A DNA stretch of 64,000 bases from Limnoperna fortunei (Eukaryota; Mollusca; Bivalvia; Mytilida; Modiolidae). Shown piece by piece: positions 10,701-19,629 of the stretch; the first letter of the stretch is position 1, and every line of letters starts with the position of its first letter. The stretch covers positions 34,731,080 through 34,795,079 of the forward strand of contig OX104115.1 in NCBI GenBank assembly GCA_944474755.1, in the 5' to 3' direction. A model generated the notes under the pieces. It had not been told where the DNA came from. It worked only from the letters and a program-made list of their open reading frames with translations, and ran no database searches. The position numbers and the translations under genes are program-made.

Positions 10701-13700
10701 AGTTGAGAGCCACATATGCTGAGTATGTTAAAGTGAGTAACATGTTACTTTAAATTCTGTAAATTTGGGGAGTTTTTATTATTGTGGAAAATGTTATTGT
10801 TATACGATGTGATTTCCAGTAACCTTGGTCATTGTTTTTCAATGAAGTGTTTCCCCGAGATAGTGTTAATTTAAATAGCATTTCTGTCCAGAGTAGCACA
10901 TTCTCAGTAATAAATACATGCAATCATTTTTGAATTTGCAGTAAGTCTTTAATTTTTTACCAAGGATTTTATAATTGAATATTAATTTAATAAAGATGTG
11001 ACTTTTGAGTAATTTCAGACTAAATAATTACAAACATTAAGAATAAGGCTGTAGTATAACGATTCACGGTAGAACAAAAATGATTTGAAATCAGTTTTGA
11101 CTTTGCAGAGACATACAAATGGCCATCAGAATTGTGTGTGCATAGTTTCTTACGCTGTTTCTTTAAATAACATTAAATTGTATAGTTCTCTCCACTTTCT
11201 TACTGTAAGTCAAGACCCAAAATGGTAGTGAATTTTCAACATATATATTCTAAATACATTTCTGGCCATGCCTAGTTTCATAAAACTTCTCAAATAGAGA
11301 TTTTTCCTCCAAGTTACATTATTCTGCAATCTGATTGCTCATTATTTGAGTTGATCATTAGTTGAGGAGCTCCTCAAATTTGAGATGTTTTATGAAACTT
11401 TGGGCTGTAATTTTTGTTTACCAGGAAAAACCCCTTTGCCTGATTCTAGAAAATACATGTATTTAAAGATGTTGAGAGTTGTATGATTGTTGATCGCAAA
11501 TTCAGTTTATGCTTGGTATTTTTTTTACAGCTCACCCAGCGAGACATAGAGAACTCAATTGACAGAGAATTTTCCAGTGATGCAGAAAAGGCATTGTTGA
11601 CATTAGGTATGGTAATTATAAACCTGTGGGAGGATCTGCAAGGTCTATAAATAGAATGATAGAACCCACAGTCTATAATAGAATGAGAGACCCCCCACCC
11701 CAACAGGGTCTATAATAGAACTCATTCATATTTGTACTGTAACACTCATGATTGTTCAGGATAGATGTTAATAAATACATGTATGATTTCTCTCAATAAG
11801 TTGCACAATGCATGTTGTGGAATTTTGTCATATTTATTACAACTTGTCAATAATAAGAGCATACTTGTATTTTAACATATCACAAAATCACTTATTGTTT
11901 GATGCTAACAAATTAAGTTGACTATAAACTGTAGACTGTACAGTTATTTGATGTTTGTGACCATCAAATCTGAGATTGATGATGGCAGTTGTTAAAATAC
12001 AATAACTGTTATCTCAATTCTAATGCGCCTGATGAATATTATGTTTGATACCATTAATTAAGGGTTTTGTGGGGAAATAGGTTGGGGGGGGGGGGGATAG
12101 GATTTGATTGCCTTGCGGTATAGGTTGTTAGTCATCTGCTACTGATCACTGCCATATAAACAATGATATTGTGAGTTCCACTCATATTAAAGGCAGAGTG
12201 TGCTCAACTCCAGCCTGAATTGAAAAGAATTGCCAGTTTTCTTGCAGAACGTTGGGGTTCTTACTGTTTACTCAGGCTTCCTCAGAATAAATACTGGACA
12301 GAATACAAGTATATAACAGTGTTCTCCCCAGAAATTTTTAATAGCATCCTGGTATTTTCAGTTTTCAAAATAGCATCATTTACTTTGAAATTATAGCATC
12401 ACATTTCTTATGAAATATATTAAGGATGTTTTCATAAAGCATCATATTTGTACCAGATAGCATCACATTGCCAGGATGCTAAAAGGGCCTGGGGAGAACA
12501 CTGTATATAATGTAGGTGGAAAACTGCTGAAATACCATTCAAACAAACAATTGATTGTGGATGGATTTCTTGTAGGGTTCAAAATGGTGCAATCAAAGCA
12601 TCGTTTCATTTGAATGACTATTTCATTACCATAAAAAGCCTCGTATAGTCCGCATTTACGTATTGTCTGCACCCCTTTTTTGGACCAGAAAATTGCATAA
12701 AATTCTTATATGCGTGTACAATCTGCACGTACAAATTTTCACAAAACGTCTCATGATAAAGACATCAGAGTCCGACTTGGCCTTGCTTTTTAAAAAGATT
12801 TTACTGTAATATGTAATTTATTCTCTCTTGAAATATCATTTATGTTTATAGTTTTATATTTATTTCTTGCGATTGTAATAAATAAAATGAAAAACAGTGA
12901 TTGTCATATCGTCTATTTTGATCATTGTTAAAACAAATACTCACACATTTCGAAAGCAAACCAATTTGTCAACTTTCAACCAAAGCAAAGTAAACAAAAA
13001 AGATTACACGTTTTATTTTAATCCTTCAAATATTGCAATCAAAACATCGATTTCCAACAACTTAAGGTAACATAACGATGCAATTTGCATTTTACGCAAA
13101 TCTGGTTAAGCATCCACTATTTTCATATCAGTTTTTATTTTTATTCGTCCTGTATAATTAATATCATATTAGTATTTCTTCCTTCATATGCTTTAAGAAC
13201 ACATTAGGGTTCTAATAAGCATAAAGCCCGCTATGACATCACAATTAGAATTCCTACGTCATATATGCTTAAAGGAGAAATTTTCAACTGGAACAATGCA
13301 GTTTTGTTTAGATTTCTCAATATTTTTTGCTGAAAAGGTACGTATATTCAATAAAAATAACAAGCTTATATGTTTATGTAAATTTTATTTTCTTTAACGG
13401 ACTGTTTTGGGATACATCAAGTATTAGTTTCAAAAAACCATATTCCCATTGAAAGCATCCTATTAGAGCCACTTCGAAATGTTAAAACATTTGTTAGACA
13501 TATTAGAATCAAAACAGATTATTGCAATTGTGCTCTTTGTGAATTGGAACATGGTCAGACCTTATATTTATCTTCATTTTATACCTCGCTATCGCTTGGT
13601 AAAAAATTTATAAGGTCTGACCATCTAATTCACATAGAGCCCGCTCGCAATAATCTATTTCTTAATCAGGTCAGGCTCTATGAGTATTATGCACAAGATG

Positions 13701-15758
13701 TCAAATAGCCTCAAGTTAAATTATTTAAGGTATCCGGACCACAATTGACCATGTGATCATAGCTGTTGTCCCAGATGTCAATTGATTCTTAATGGAGCAG
13801 ACCTCGGTAATGTTCAGTGAACATCGGAAATACCATTTGAGTAACTACTTTTTTACTCAAAACTGTTAACATTGACTCAAAGTAAAACAATATATTTAAT
13901 TGGTATTATTAATTAGCTCTACACTGATTTAATAAAGCTGTTTTTCTTGGTCGAAAAATAAAATTAAACGGTAACTTCAATTATGGGTCCTATACCTTAA
14001 ATCTGTTGTTGTAAACAGATTGAATGAGATCCATGTAATACATCTATGTGTATTATACACAGCAAACTACAGTACTTAATTAGTTCAATTTCAAACCTGA
14101 TTATACCCCCTGCAAACTTTTTTTGGTGGGTATATAGGAATCACCCTGTCTGTCTGTCTGTCCGTCTGTCCACATCCCTTGTAAGCATGTCTCCTCCTAA
14201 ACCGCTTGATGAAATGTAATGAAACTTGGCATAAAGGAAGTACATTATATGTAGATGTGCATGAAGGATTTTTATTGTCCTCGGATATCATTAAGTGGAG
14301 ATAATTGGACTTGAAAGCGAAGCGGGGGGTATAGCGTGCTCACAGTCCACACTTGTTTATAATTGCCTACTTACCAATCAGAATGTCTACCAGTATTCCT
14401 GTCCATGGTTACTACATTGCATTTAAACATGTACATTTTATACTTATTTAAATTTTGTCCAGGATTAAAAAGTGTGGGGTTAAAATTGAAAATTTTAACT
14501 TCTTTTGCAAGTTCCATTGTTTTATATTTATATTTTATCTTTCATTTTATTGTTTGTTAAGTCAAACATATTTTAAATCACCCACATGGAGAAAACAAAC
14601 CTGATCTGGTCTTTAATACAGGTAATCAAAGATTTTTCTATAGAAAAGATCTTATTAGACAGGATTTTGACCAATACCGATGGTGTATTGAGCAGTGTTG
14701 ATGCTGTATTTTAATTTTTGAATTCTAGTTGTATGTTGTTATGCAAAACACACTGTTTATTATTGTTTCAGTCATGTGCATTAAATGCAGGCCCAAATAT
14801 TTTGCTGAAAGATTGACATGGACCATGAAAGGACTTGGAACAAAGGACAGTGACTTGATTAGGATAATTGTCACTAGATCTGAGGTCTGTGTGTAAAAAT
14901 GATGTGATATTGTTATCACCACTTTTATTAGGCAGTGTAGATAATCACCTGTTGACCTAATTTAATAATCTTGAGGGTGTAAAAAGCAATTATTGCAATT
15001 AACAGTTAAAGATGTAATCATATAGCAATATAGCTGAAAAATTGCTGAAACTGGTGTAAAACCACATTCAAACAAACATTATAAAAATAAAAACAGGACG
15101 TTATCAAGCTGAAAAATGGCATAAAACTGCACACAAACAAAGAACAAACTTTCAGAGATGGCAGAGTTAGAGGGTTGGAGTGATTATATTATAAATATCG
15201 CTGCCTTCAGACCTGTCTATATGCAGATTAGATTTAAATGGATTGTAGGATTTTTTTATCTGTAATTTTTGAATGTTCAATTAGGAACCTTCTAAATTCA
15301 AAATTGGCACTGAATTGTTCGGGTGTAGAACTGCATTATTGTCATTTGAAAGCTGCACAACCCGTGGATAACCAAATTAAAAGTACATATAGAGTATAAG
15401 ATGCTTTAGGGGTAGACAGAGTTTTGGGATCTGTTTTACCATTTTCTTAATGAAGATTAAGCTTTAGGTTGAAAATAGTTTTCTGCTCAACCTAAAAATT
15501 TCTTCAATGAATTCAAAAATGTGTTTTTAGAGAAGGGTTTTTGATATTTTTGTATTTATTTGTAGCACATTAAGTCATCACCTTCATTTTTGGAAGGATA
15601 GAAAAGACAATACTTTATTTTTAATGTTTCAGATTGACATGGTTCAAATCAAGGAAGTATTCTTGGCCCAAAACAAGAAAACTCTGTGGAAATGGATTGA
15701 AGAGGATTGCTCTGGAGACTACAGAGAAATGTTGCAAAGAATCGTGGGCAGAGATTAA
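4697..15758 (+). CDS. Annexin, 3' six coding exons (partial gene)
   Basis: Annexins are calcium-dependent phospholipid-binding proteins of the cytoplasm and membrane face, built of about 70-residue repeats. Coding exons are 4697-4784, 6502-6602, 10463-10732, 11531-11606, 14772-14884 and 15633-15758. All introns are GT-AG and phases match, giving 257 residues and TAA. Visible residue 1 opens the type II calcium-site motif GAGTDE of repeat 2. DDTSGDLKR follows at 48-56, repeat 3 has GEDKFGTDE at 121-129, and repeat 4 has MKGLGTKD at 197-204 with a closing CSGDYREML at 242-250. Two oddities are a linker of about 45 residues between repeats 2 and 3 (63-109), some 30 longer than usual, and Lys in GTKD where GTDD or GTDE is usual. 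Repeat 1 and the N-terminal tail lie upstream of the window. The family is certain; which annexin group it belongs to is not. Confidence 0.96.
4776..6227. repeat. 58-bp minisatellite, about 25 copies, starting on a splice donor
   Basis: The unit has a constant core with ATGGTTTAAATTTACAAG and AATCTTTCCAAACACA, with a period of 58 bp (for example TATGGTTT ends at 4800 and 4858). The first unit includes the last nine coding bases and the 5' splice site of annexin exon A. The junction part of the unit occurs in three forms: GGAAGTAATG (the true donor plus copies at 5071 and about 5247), GGAGGTAATT or GGTGGTAATT (about seven), and GGAGGTTATT (about fifteen). The array makes up roughly 85 percent of the 1717-bp intron. 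Confidence 0.97.
6502..6602 (+). CDS. Annexin exon B (end of repeat 2)
   Basis: The acceptor is TGTGTTCTAG and the donor CAA|GTATGT. Two bases complete the split serine codon, then 33 codons follow. They carry [16 protein letters not shown], the conserved helix D/E segment of an annexin repeat, where the distal acidic calcium ligand of the GxGT site lies in this family. Confidence 0.95.
6903..8562. repeat. Hairpin-headed dispersed repeat with 165-bp internal units
   Basis: The left end is a perfect-looking hairpin (6903-6932) whose arms AGCTCACCTGGACC and GGTCCATGTGAGCT enclose GAA. The right end holds the palindrome AGGCTCCTGGGAGCCT (8543-8558). Between about 7190 and 8480 are some eight diverged units of about 165 bp, each with a GAAATTGTCAGATGACTCC block, a TATAGGAGTTATTGCCC block and a TAACTTGAAAACTATA block. 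No protein is encoded. Repeats with this hairpin head are widespread in bivalve DNA to my knowledge; the transposon class is unclear. Confidence 0.8.
8563..9258. other. Annexin intron, no feature recognised
   Basis: Intronic sequence with T-rich tracts and no supported gene. Overlapping short frames on both strands near 8847-9394 have no splice context or recognisable motif and are treated as chance. Confidence 0.5.
9259..10328 (+). mobile_element. tRNA-derived SINE split by a DNA transposon
   Basis: The tRNA-like head GCCAAGTGGTTAAGA lies at 9271-9285. The rest of the SINE resumes at 10097 with TAGTTTGTC, a B-box-like GTTCAAGCCTC, GATTGCCAGTTTTCTGACC, AATAAAAACTGG and ATTGCTGAAAGTGGC, ending in CAAACAAC repeats. 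The 0.81-kb element at 9288-10096 separates the two parts exactly at a TA dinucleotide. Confidence 0.85.
9288..10096. mobile_element. Non-autonomous DNA transposon with TA target duplication, nested in SINE
   Basis: The left terminus CCGTAAAAAGACGCATATAA mirrors the right terminus TTTATTGCC...CTTTTTACAG imperfectly. TA flanks both sides (9286-9287 and 10097-10098), and the element interrupts a SINE at that TA. Sub-terminal TATAATCC/TCTGCACCC blocks recur near both ends. A related partial copy is at 12629-13175. No transposase frame is visible. TA duplication suggests the Tc1/mariner superfamily or a similar group; this is tentative. Confidence 0.75.
10463..10732 (+). CDS. Annexin exon C (extended linker and start of repeat 3)
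   Basis: The acceptor is GGGTATTTTTAG and the donor AAA|GTGAGT. It is 270 bp, 90 codons, phase 0 at both ends. The first half encodes the unusual linker with [19 protein letters not shown]. The second half encodes the typical repeat 3 segment, with [19 protein letters not shown] and FANRETYQL. Linker and repeat share one exon, so the extension is real coding sequence unless the acceptor is wrong. Confidence 0.94.
11273..11401. mobile_element. Small MITE, about 130 bp
   Basis: The left TAGTTTCATAAAACTTCTC is the inverted complement of the right GAGATGTTTTATGAAACTTT, with one or two differences. Inner AAATAGAG and CTCAAATTTGAG blocks are also symmetric. It lies in the annexin intron; no target duplication was resolved. 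Confidence 0.65.
11531..11606 (+). CDS. Annexin exon D (repeat 3 end)
   Basis: The acceptor is TTTTTTACAG and the donor TTAG|GTATGG. It holds 25 codons plus one base, with [20 protein letters not shown], which matches the distal helices of an annexin repeat. Confidence 0.94.
12110..12550 (+). mobile_element. Diverged SINE split by a hAT-like MITE
   Basis: A decayed head (TAGGTTGTTAGTCATCTGC), GCTCAACTCCAGCCTGAATTG, GAATTGCCAGTTTTCTTGC and AATAAATACTGG run up to 12316. The tail resumes at 12510 with GGAAAACTGCTGAAATACC and CAAACAAACAA. The intervening 12317-12502 is a separate element with its own duplication. Confidence 0.75.
12317..12502. mobile_element. hAT-like MITE nested in SINE
   Basis: The terminal inverted repeats CAGTGTTCTCCCC and GGGGAGAACACTG, extended by TAGCATCCTGG and CCAGGATGCTA, bound a 186-bp element. 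The direct repeat GTATATAA flanks it (12309-12316 and 12502-12509, sharing the terminal G). CAGTG termini with an 8-bp duplication are typical of hAT elements. Several internal TAGCATCA/ATAGCATC motifs may be subterminal repeats. Confidence 0.85.
12629..13175. mobile_element. Partial copy of the TA-flanked transposon
   Basis: CCATAAAAAGCCTCGTATAG at the left end, then blocks such as TATTGTCTGCACCCC, GTAATTTATTCTCTCTTGAA and CAATTTGTCAACTTTC, follow the order of the element at 9288-10096. Similarity stops near 13175, so about 230 bp of the right end is missing or replaced. Confidence 0.75.
13515..13657. repeat. Imperfect hairpin, possible MITE
   Basis: The left arm ends with CATGGTCAGACCTTATA and the right arm begins TATAAGGTCTGACCATC. 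The pairing extends outward through GTGAATT/AATTCAC and AGATTATTGC/GCAATAATCT. The loop is about 45 bp. No target duplication was identified. Confidence 0.6.
13725..14000. mobile_element. piggyBac-type MITE, TTAA flanked, copy 2 (inverted)
   Basis: TTAA lies at 13725-13728 and 13997-14000 with inverted termini GGTATCCGGACCACAATTGA and TTATGGGTCCTATACC. Internal blocks (AATGGAGCAGACCTCGGTAA, TTTCTTGGTCGAAAAATAAA) match the complement of the element at 1921-2195, so it lies in the opposite orientation. It is more diverged at the termini than copy 1. Confidence 0.8.
14101..14350 (+). repeat. Dispersed repeat with TGTC tract, copy 1
   Basis: It begins TTATACCCCCTGCAAAC, passes a short TGTC microsatellite (14149-14172), and ends GCGGGGGGTATAGCGTGCTC. 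The ATACCCCC/GGGGGTAT ends are mutually inverted. The same family lies inverted at 53640-53923, and a decayed relative is at 39816-40236. Confidence 0.75.
14772..14884 (+). CDS. Annexin exon E (start of repeat 4)
   Basis: The acceptor is TATTGTTTCAG and the donor GAG|GTCTGT. It starts in phase 1 and encodes [20 protein letters not shown] then [10 protein letters not shown], the repeat 4 calcium-site loop and helix B. The loop reads GLGTKD where GLGTDD or GLGTDE is common. Confidence 0.95.
15020..15150 (+). mobile_element. SINE tail fragments
   Basis: ATAGCTGAAAAATTGCTGAAA and CATTCAAACAAACA match the 3' end of the SINE family. A second tail-like stretch with AAGCTGAAAAATGGC follows. No head or body remains. 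Confidence 0.5.
15633..15758 (+). CDS. Annexin terminal exon
   Basis: The acceptor is TTTAATGTTTCAG. It holds 41 codons and TAA at 15756-15758. [10 protein letters not shown] and [16 protein letters not shown] are the usual ending of annexin repeat 4 and the protein. The usual short C-terminal tail is present, so the protein appears complete at this end. Confidence 0.95.
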   Translation: MDMVQIKEVFLAQNKKTLWKWIEEDCSGDYREMLQRIVGRD

Positions 15759-17880
15759 GACAAGAGCTAGGAACACATTTTAGTATAGTCACATTCATTG
15801 TTTTATTTCTTTTTTTTTTACTAAGTTGAGCTTTTTTCAGGATACCTGAAATTACACTTTAATGTAGAATGCCAAAAATAGACATGATGTCATAAATACT
15901 TTTACCTATTTAACTTCTTTGAAAAAATAACATAGTCGGAAAATTATTATCATTAATATCATTAATGATAAACTGAGTACTATCGGATTCTTTAAAAATA
16001 AGTTTTCTGATAATTATAGACTTGACATAGTTAATTTTGTAATATTGCTTACTGGACATTGAAAACTAATAAATCAGTTGTCTGTCAAAAATAGTTCAAC
16101 ATATGTTGGTTTCATTGTGGCAGTATTTTAGTGTAACAGTCAATCATTTTTTTAAAATTTGCACAAAAACTCTCTTATGCTTTTTTATAATAAACTTGTA
16201 AAATAACAGAAAAAAAATGCAAAAATTATTATTTTGTTTTATTTCTTTATTAGTTGTTTAGAACCTTCATAGTGGACCATAATAAGATTTCTGTCCGCAC
16301 ATCATTAAATGTTTATATCTGTCGGTCAGGCACCAGGGCTTTAGAATTTGTGTATTGCTTGTTAACATTTTGTAATCATGTACTTATTGCTACAAAGGAA
16401 ACTATTTCCAGCATTGCAAGTTATATTTTTATTTTTTTCAGCTTTGAAAGCAACATTATTGTTACAGTATGTTTAAATTTAATGTAACCCAGCGTTAAAT
16501 TATTACACAGCATTGCCAGTTTTAGTGTAACTATCCGAGATCTGTTTATATCTATATTAAATTTTAAACAATTTTGTACATGCCTTTGATTTTGGAATGT
16601 AGTAATTATGCTCATACATATACATATACATAAAGAGTTTAAGAATTGTTAATTTTAGTATGATCCTGTGAAGATCTAATGAGTAGAATTTGGAATATAT
16701 AATACAATTTGTAACAATTTTTCTACCTGCAATGTTTTGTACCTTTTTGCATAATTTGTTTTAATTTGCAATTTATGTTTTTCATTGTCAACATTCTGTA
16801 ATCACTGGCAGTTTTGTTAAAATCTAAATATTGGTAATAACTGTGGATGCTTATAGTTTGAATTAAACTCTTTATGTAACTAAAATAGAATTATTTTTTT
16901 TCGTTTGGGTCACCTGCATATTTAAATATATTTAAACCTCATTCTACATCAACAGTAATAGTTACAAATATAGGCAAACAGTTCAAATACTTACAAAAAA
17001 TTTAAAGTATTCTCAAAGTTAAGTTAATTTACCTTAACAAGAAGCACTCAATGTTTTGGTCTCTTACATTTGACACTGTAGAAAGAAGAAAAAAATCAAG
17101 ATTTACACAGAAATTTTTTAAGTGAACTTGTGAAGTTGTGACCATATTTAACCTGGAGAAAGACACGCAGGATAATCTGATGGTTGTAACTGTGTTAAAT
17201 TCTGGGTAAATTTTACAGGTAGCCATGACAATTCACCATCAACATATTGCAATTATGTCATATTTGATACTGTGATATTTACTTTTTGTAGAGTTGTATA
17301 TTTTTACATGTTAATGTTTTTAAAGATAACCAAGCACATAACTCATTTATATATACTGTGATATTTTTGTTTTTGTTTATTTGTATATTTTTACAATTTC
17401 CTTTTGAAGATTTTTAAATGAACACATTTTTTGCATTAGAAAAAAAGTAATTATTAAAAAACATTCACAGAATTTATTTATCATTAGCACAGTTAACTTA
17501 AATAACCAGACTGTATAACTTATCAAAAATTAGAAAGTCATGTAGTTTTTCAAGACAATTAGTTTTTTACATTCCACCCTTTTCAGTCTTTTTTGTCTAT
17601 TAGATAATTAATGTTATGTGTTTCATTAAATGTTTTCTACACATTGTTTTACATTATAATGGACAGATATGAAATGAACAAGAGAAAGAGTCATCTCCCT
17701 TGAACAAGAGACCTAAGATTTTTGGCAAATTGATATCATTACACCACTACTGAATTAAAGTTGTTGTATGGCAATTGAGCAGTTCAGCTAAATCATAGCA
17801 AGATGCTGACCGATATTTTGCTTCTATGTTTTGCCTTCTAGATTGGTAGATTTATTGTCCCACATTATACTGTAGTAACA
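15759..17880 (+). other. Annexin 3' UTR and intergenic DNA
   Basis: Very AT-rich sequence after the annexin stop. Candidate poly(A) signals AATAAA occur at 16068-16073 and 16189-16194; which is used cannot be told from sequence. The short frames near 16254-16615 and 17029-17226 have no recognisable motif and are not called. Confidence 0.5.
16068..16073 (+). terminator. Candidate annexin poly(A) signal
   Basis: AATAAA 310 bp after the stop codon, followed within 25 bp by TGTC- and T-containing sequence (CAGTTGTCTGTC). Another AATAAA at 16189-16194 is an alternative. Confidence 0.4.
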
Positions 17881-17884
17881 TCCA

Positions 17885-17995
17885 ACATTTAAGACACTTC
17901 AGGGCACAGGTGTGCTCGACTCCAGCCTACATTGACAAGGATTGCCAATTTTCCTACTGAACATCAGGGGTAAGATGGGGGGGGGGGGGGTCTCA
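17885..17995 (+). mobile_element. SINE fragment ending in a G tract
   Basis: CTCGACTCCAGCCTACATTG, AAGGATTGCCAATTTTCC and TACTGAACATCAGGGG match the SINE body. A run of about fourteen Gs interrupts it and the 3' part is absent. Confidence 0.6.
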
Positions 17996-18539
17996 TTAAA
18001 CAGATGGCTTTTAAAACAGTGTCATATAATACGAGTTCTCTAGCGATCATGACAACCGTTTCATAATGTATCTTGTACAGCTTGAACAGGTTTCACAGTG
18101 TAATGCTTTAGATTTTATGTGTTGTGTAATTAGAAGGGACAAGTACCACATTTAATTTTCATTGGTTTGGCTTAACCTATCAATCAAAAGATAGTCTAGG
18201 ATACTAGGATTGTGCAGTGTCTGAGGAATGCCCGACTAACATCAAATATATTATGACATTCTGTGATCTGTGATCTATTTAATCTATTTCATGAAAAGCA
18301 TGTCCACATGGTGTGATTTGAAAACCATATAAAAATGCAGCTTTTTTAATCTGTTAACATCAATTGTACTAACAAATCAGTTTCATTACTTTCAATAACT
18401 AAAATTACCAGTGTGTAATGTGGAGTTTTTTAGAGGTACAACAAGTGCCCCCGATTTACAATGGTCTATAACAATGTTGCGTTGCAGGGAGTCTCATAAT
18501 CTTCAGAATTAGTAGCTAATCGTTCAAGAAGCAGACATT

Positions 18540-18685
18540 TTATTCTGGCACTTTTCCTACTGAAGGTTGGGGATTTTCTCCGGATACTCCAGCTTCCTCT
18601 CCTAATAAAAACTGGATGCCATGATATAGCTGAAAAATTACTGAAAGTGGCGTTAAAAACAATTTAAACAAATAAACAATATTCA
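18540..18685 (+). mobile_element. SINE fragment (body and tail)
   Basis: TTTTCCTACTGAAGGTTGGGG, GGATACTCCAGCTTCC, AATAAAAACTGGATGCC and ATAGCTGAAAAATTACTGAA are in the usual order, ending in AAACAAATAAACAA. The tRNA-like head is missing. Confidence 0.75.
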
Positions 18686-18904
18686 GGCCCTTTGTTAAAA
18701 ATGACATAAAATTCATTAAAGAATAAAAAAACTAATAGGCTCTGTGGCAAGATTGTTTGAGTAGCCACCAATGCTGGTAGTAGATACTGGATACTGATAA
18801 CAAAGGTACTCCTGTTTAGGCATATTTACAGTTTGGTGTAGAACCACAATTTGTTTGGCAAGAAATGATGATCGAGCCCTCAATTGGCCCATAAGATGTC
18901 ATCA

Positions 18905-19068
18905 ATTCTTAACCTATATTTACTCGACTCCAATCTTAATTGACAAGGATTGCCAATTTTTCTACCAAAGGTCAGACGTTTTCTCCAGATGCTCTGGCCC
19001 CCAATAAAAACTGGATATAGCTGAAAAATTGCTGAAAGTGGCATTAAACACCTTTGGAACAAACAATA
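18905..19068 (+). mobile_element. SINE fragment
   Basis: ACTCGACTCCAATCTTAATT, AAGGATTGCCAATTTTTC, GATGCTCTGGCCCCC, AATAAAAACTGGATATAGC and GCTGAAAGTGGCATTAAAC are present. The head is lost and a few bases between ACTGG and ATATAG are deleted. Confidence 0.75.
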
Positions 19069-19395
19069 ACCTACATTTAATCAATCAATAAACATGGTCT
19101 TTCAATATTGATCTTTAATCATTGGTACATGAAGCCATTCGTCAGGAGTTGATGGTAGCTTAATAATGAAAGTTTTCTGATATACTGGGACACGTGTTGA
19201 TCAAAAATGAACTAAGATAGTGTCTGCTTTGTACTTGAGGACATGTAGAGTTTTATTTGTATACTCCCAGTATTTAAATACTGTCTATGGTTAGAAAAGT
19301 CAGTCACCAAAGAATGTTGTCTTGATCTGTAATGCAGGAAAGGATGTTATCCTGCTAGCATATCAATGTTTCAGTCTATGTCTACACAATTTGGA

Positions 19396-19628
19396 CATCA
19401 CACTGGGTATCCAGATCCAACATCTGTGGAGGGATCAAAATTCTGCAGAGCAAAACAAGGGCAACAAAGATGGCGAACGGTGGGTTTCAAAATATTTGGA
19501 TTCATTTATTTGATCTGTGGTAATGTGATAATTGAAAACCCACCAATTGCCTACGTTGTTGCCGTTGTTTGGTTCCCCTAAATCTGGATCCCTGTGCAGA
19601 TGTTGGATCTGGATACCCAGCGTGACAT
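19396..19628. mobile_element. Foldback element, about 230 bp
   Basis: The left CACTGGGTATCCAGATCCAA is mirrored by the right TTGGATCTGGATACCCAG. An inner pair, GGGCAACAAAGATGGCGAAC with GGTGGGTTT against AAACCCACC and GTTGTTGCCGTTG, continues the palindrome. The short frames crossing it are artefacts of the repeat. Confidence 0.65.
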
Positions 19629-19629
19629 T

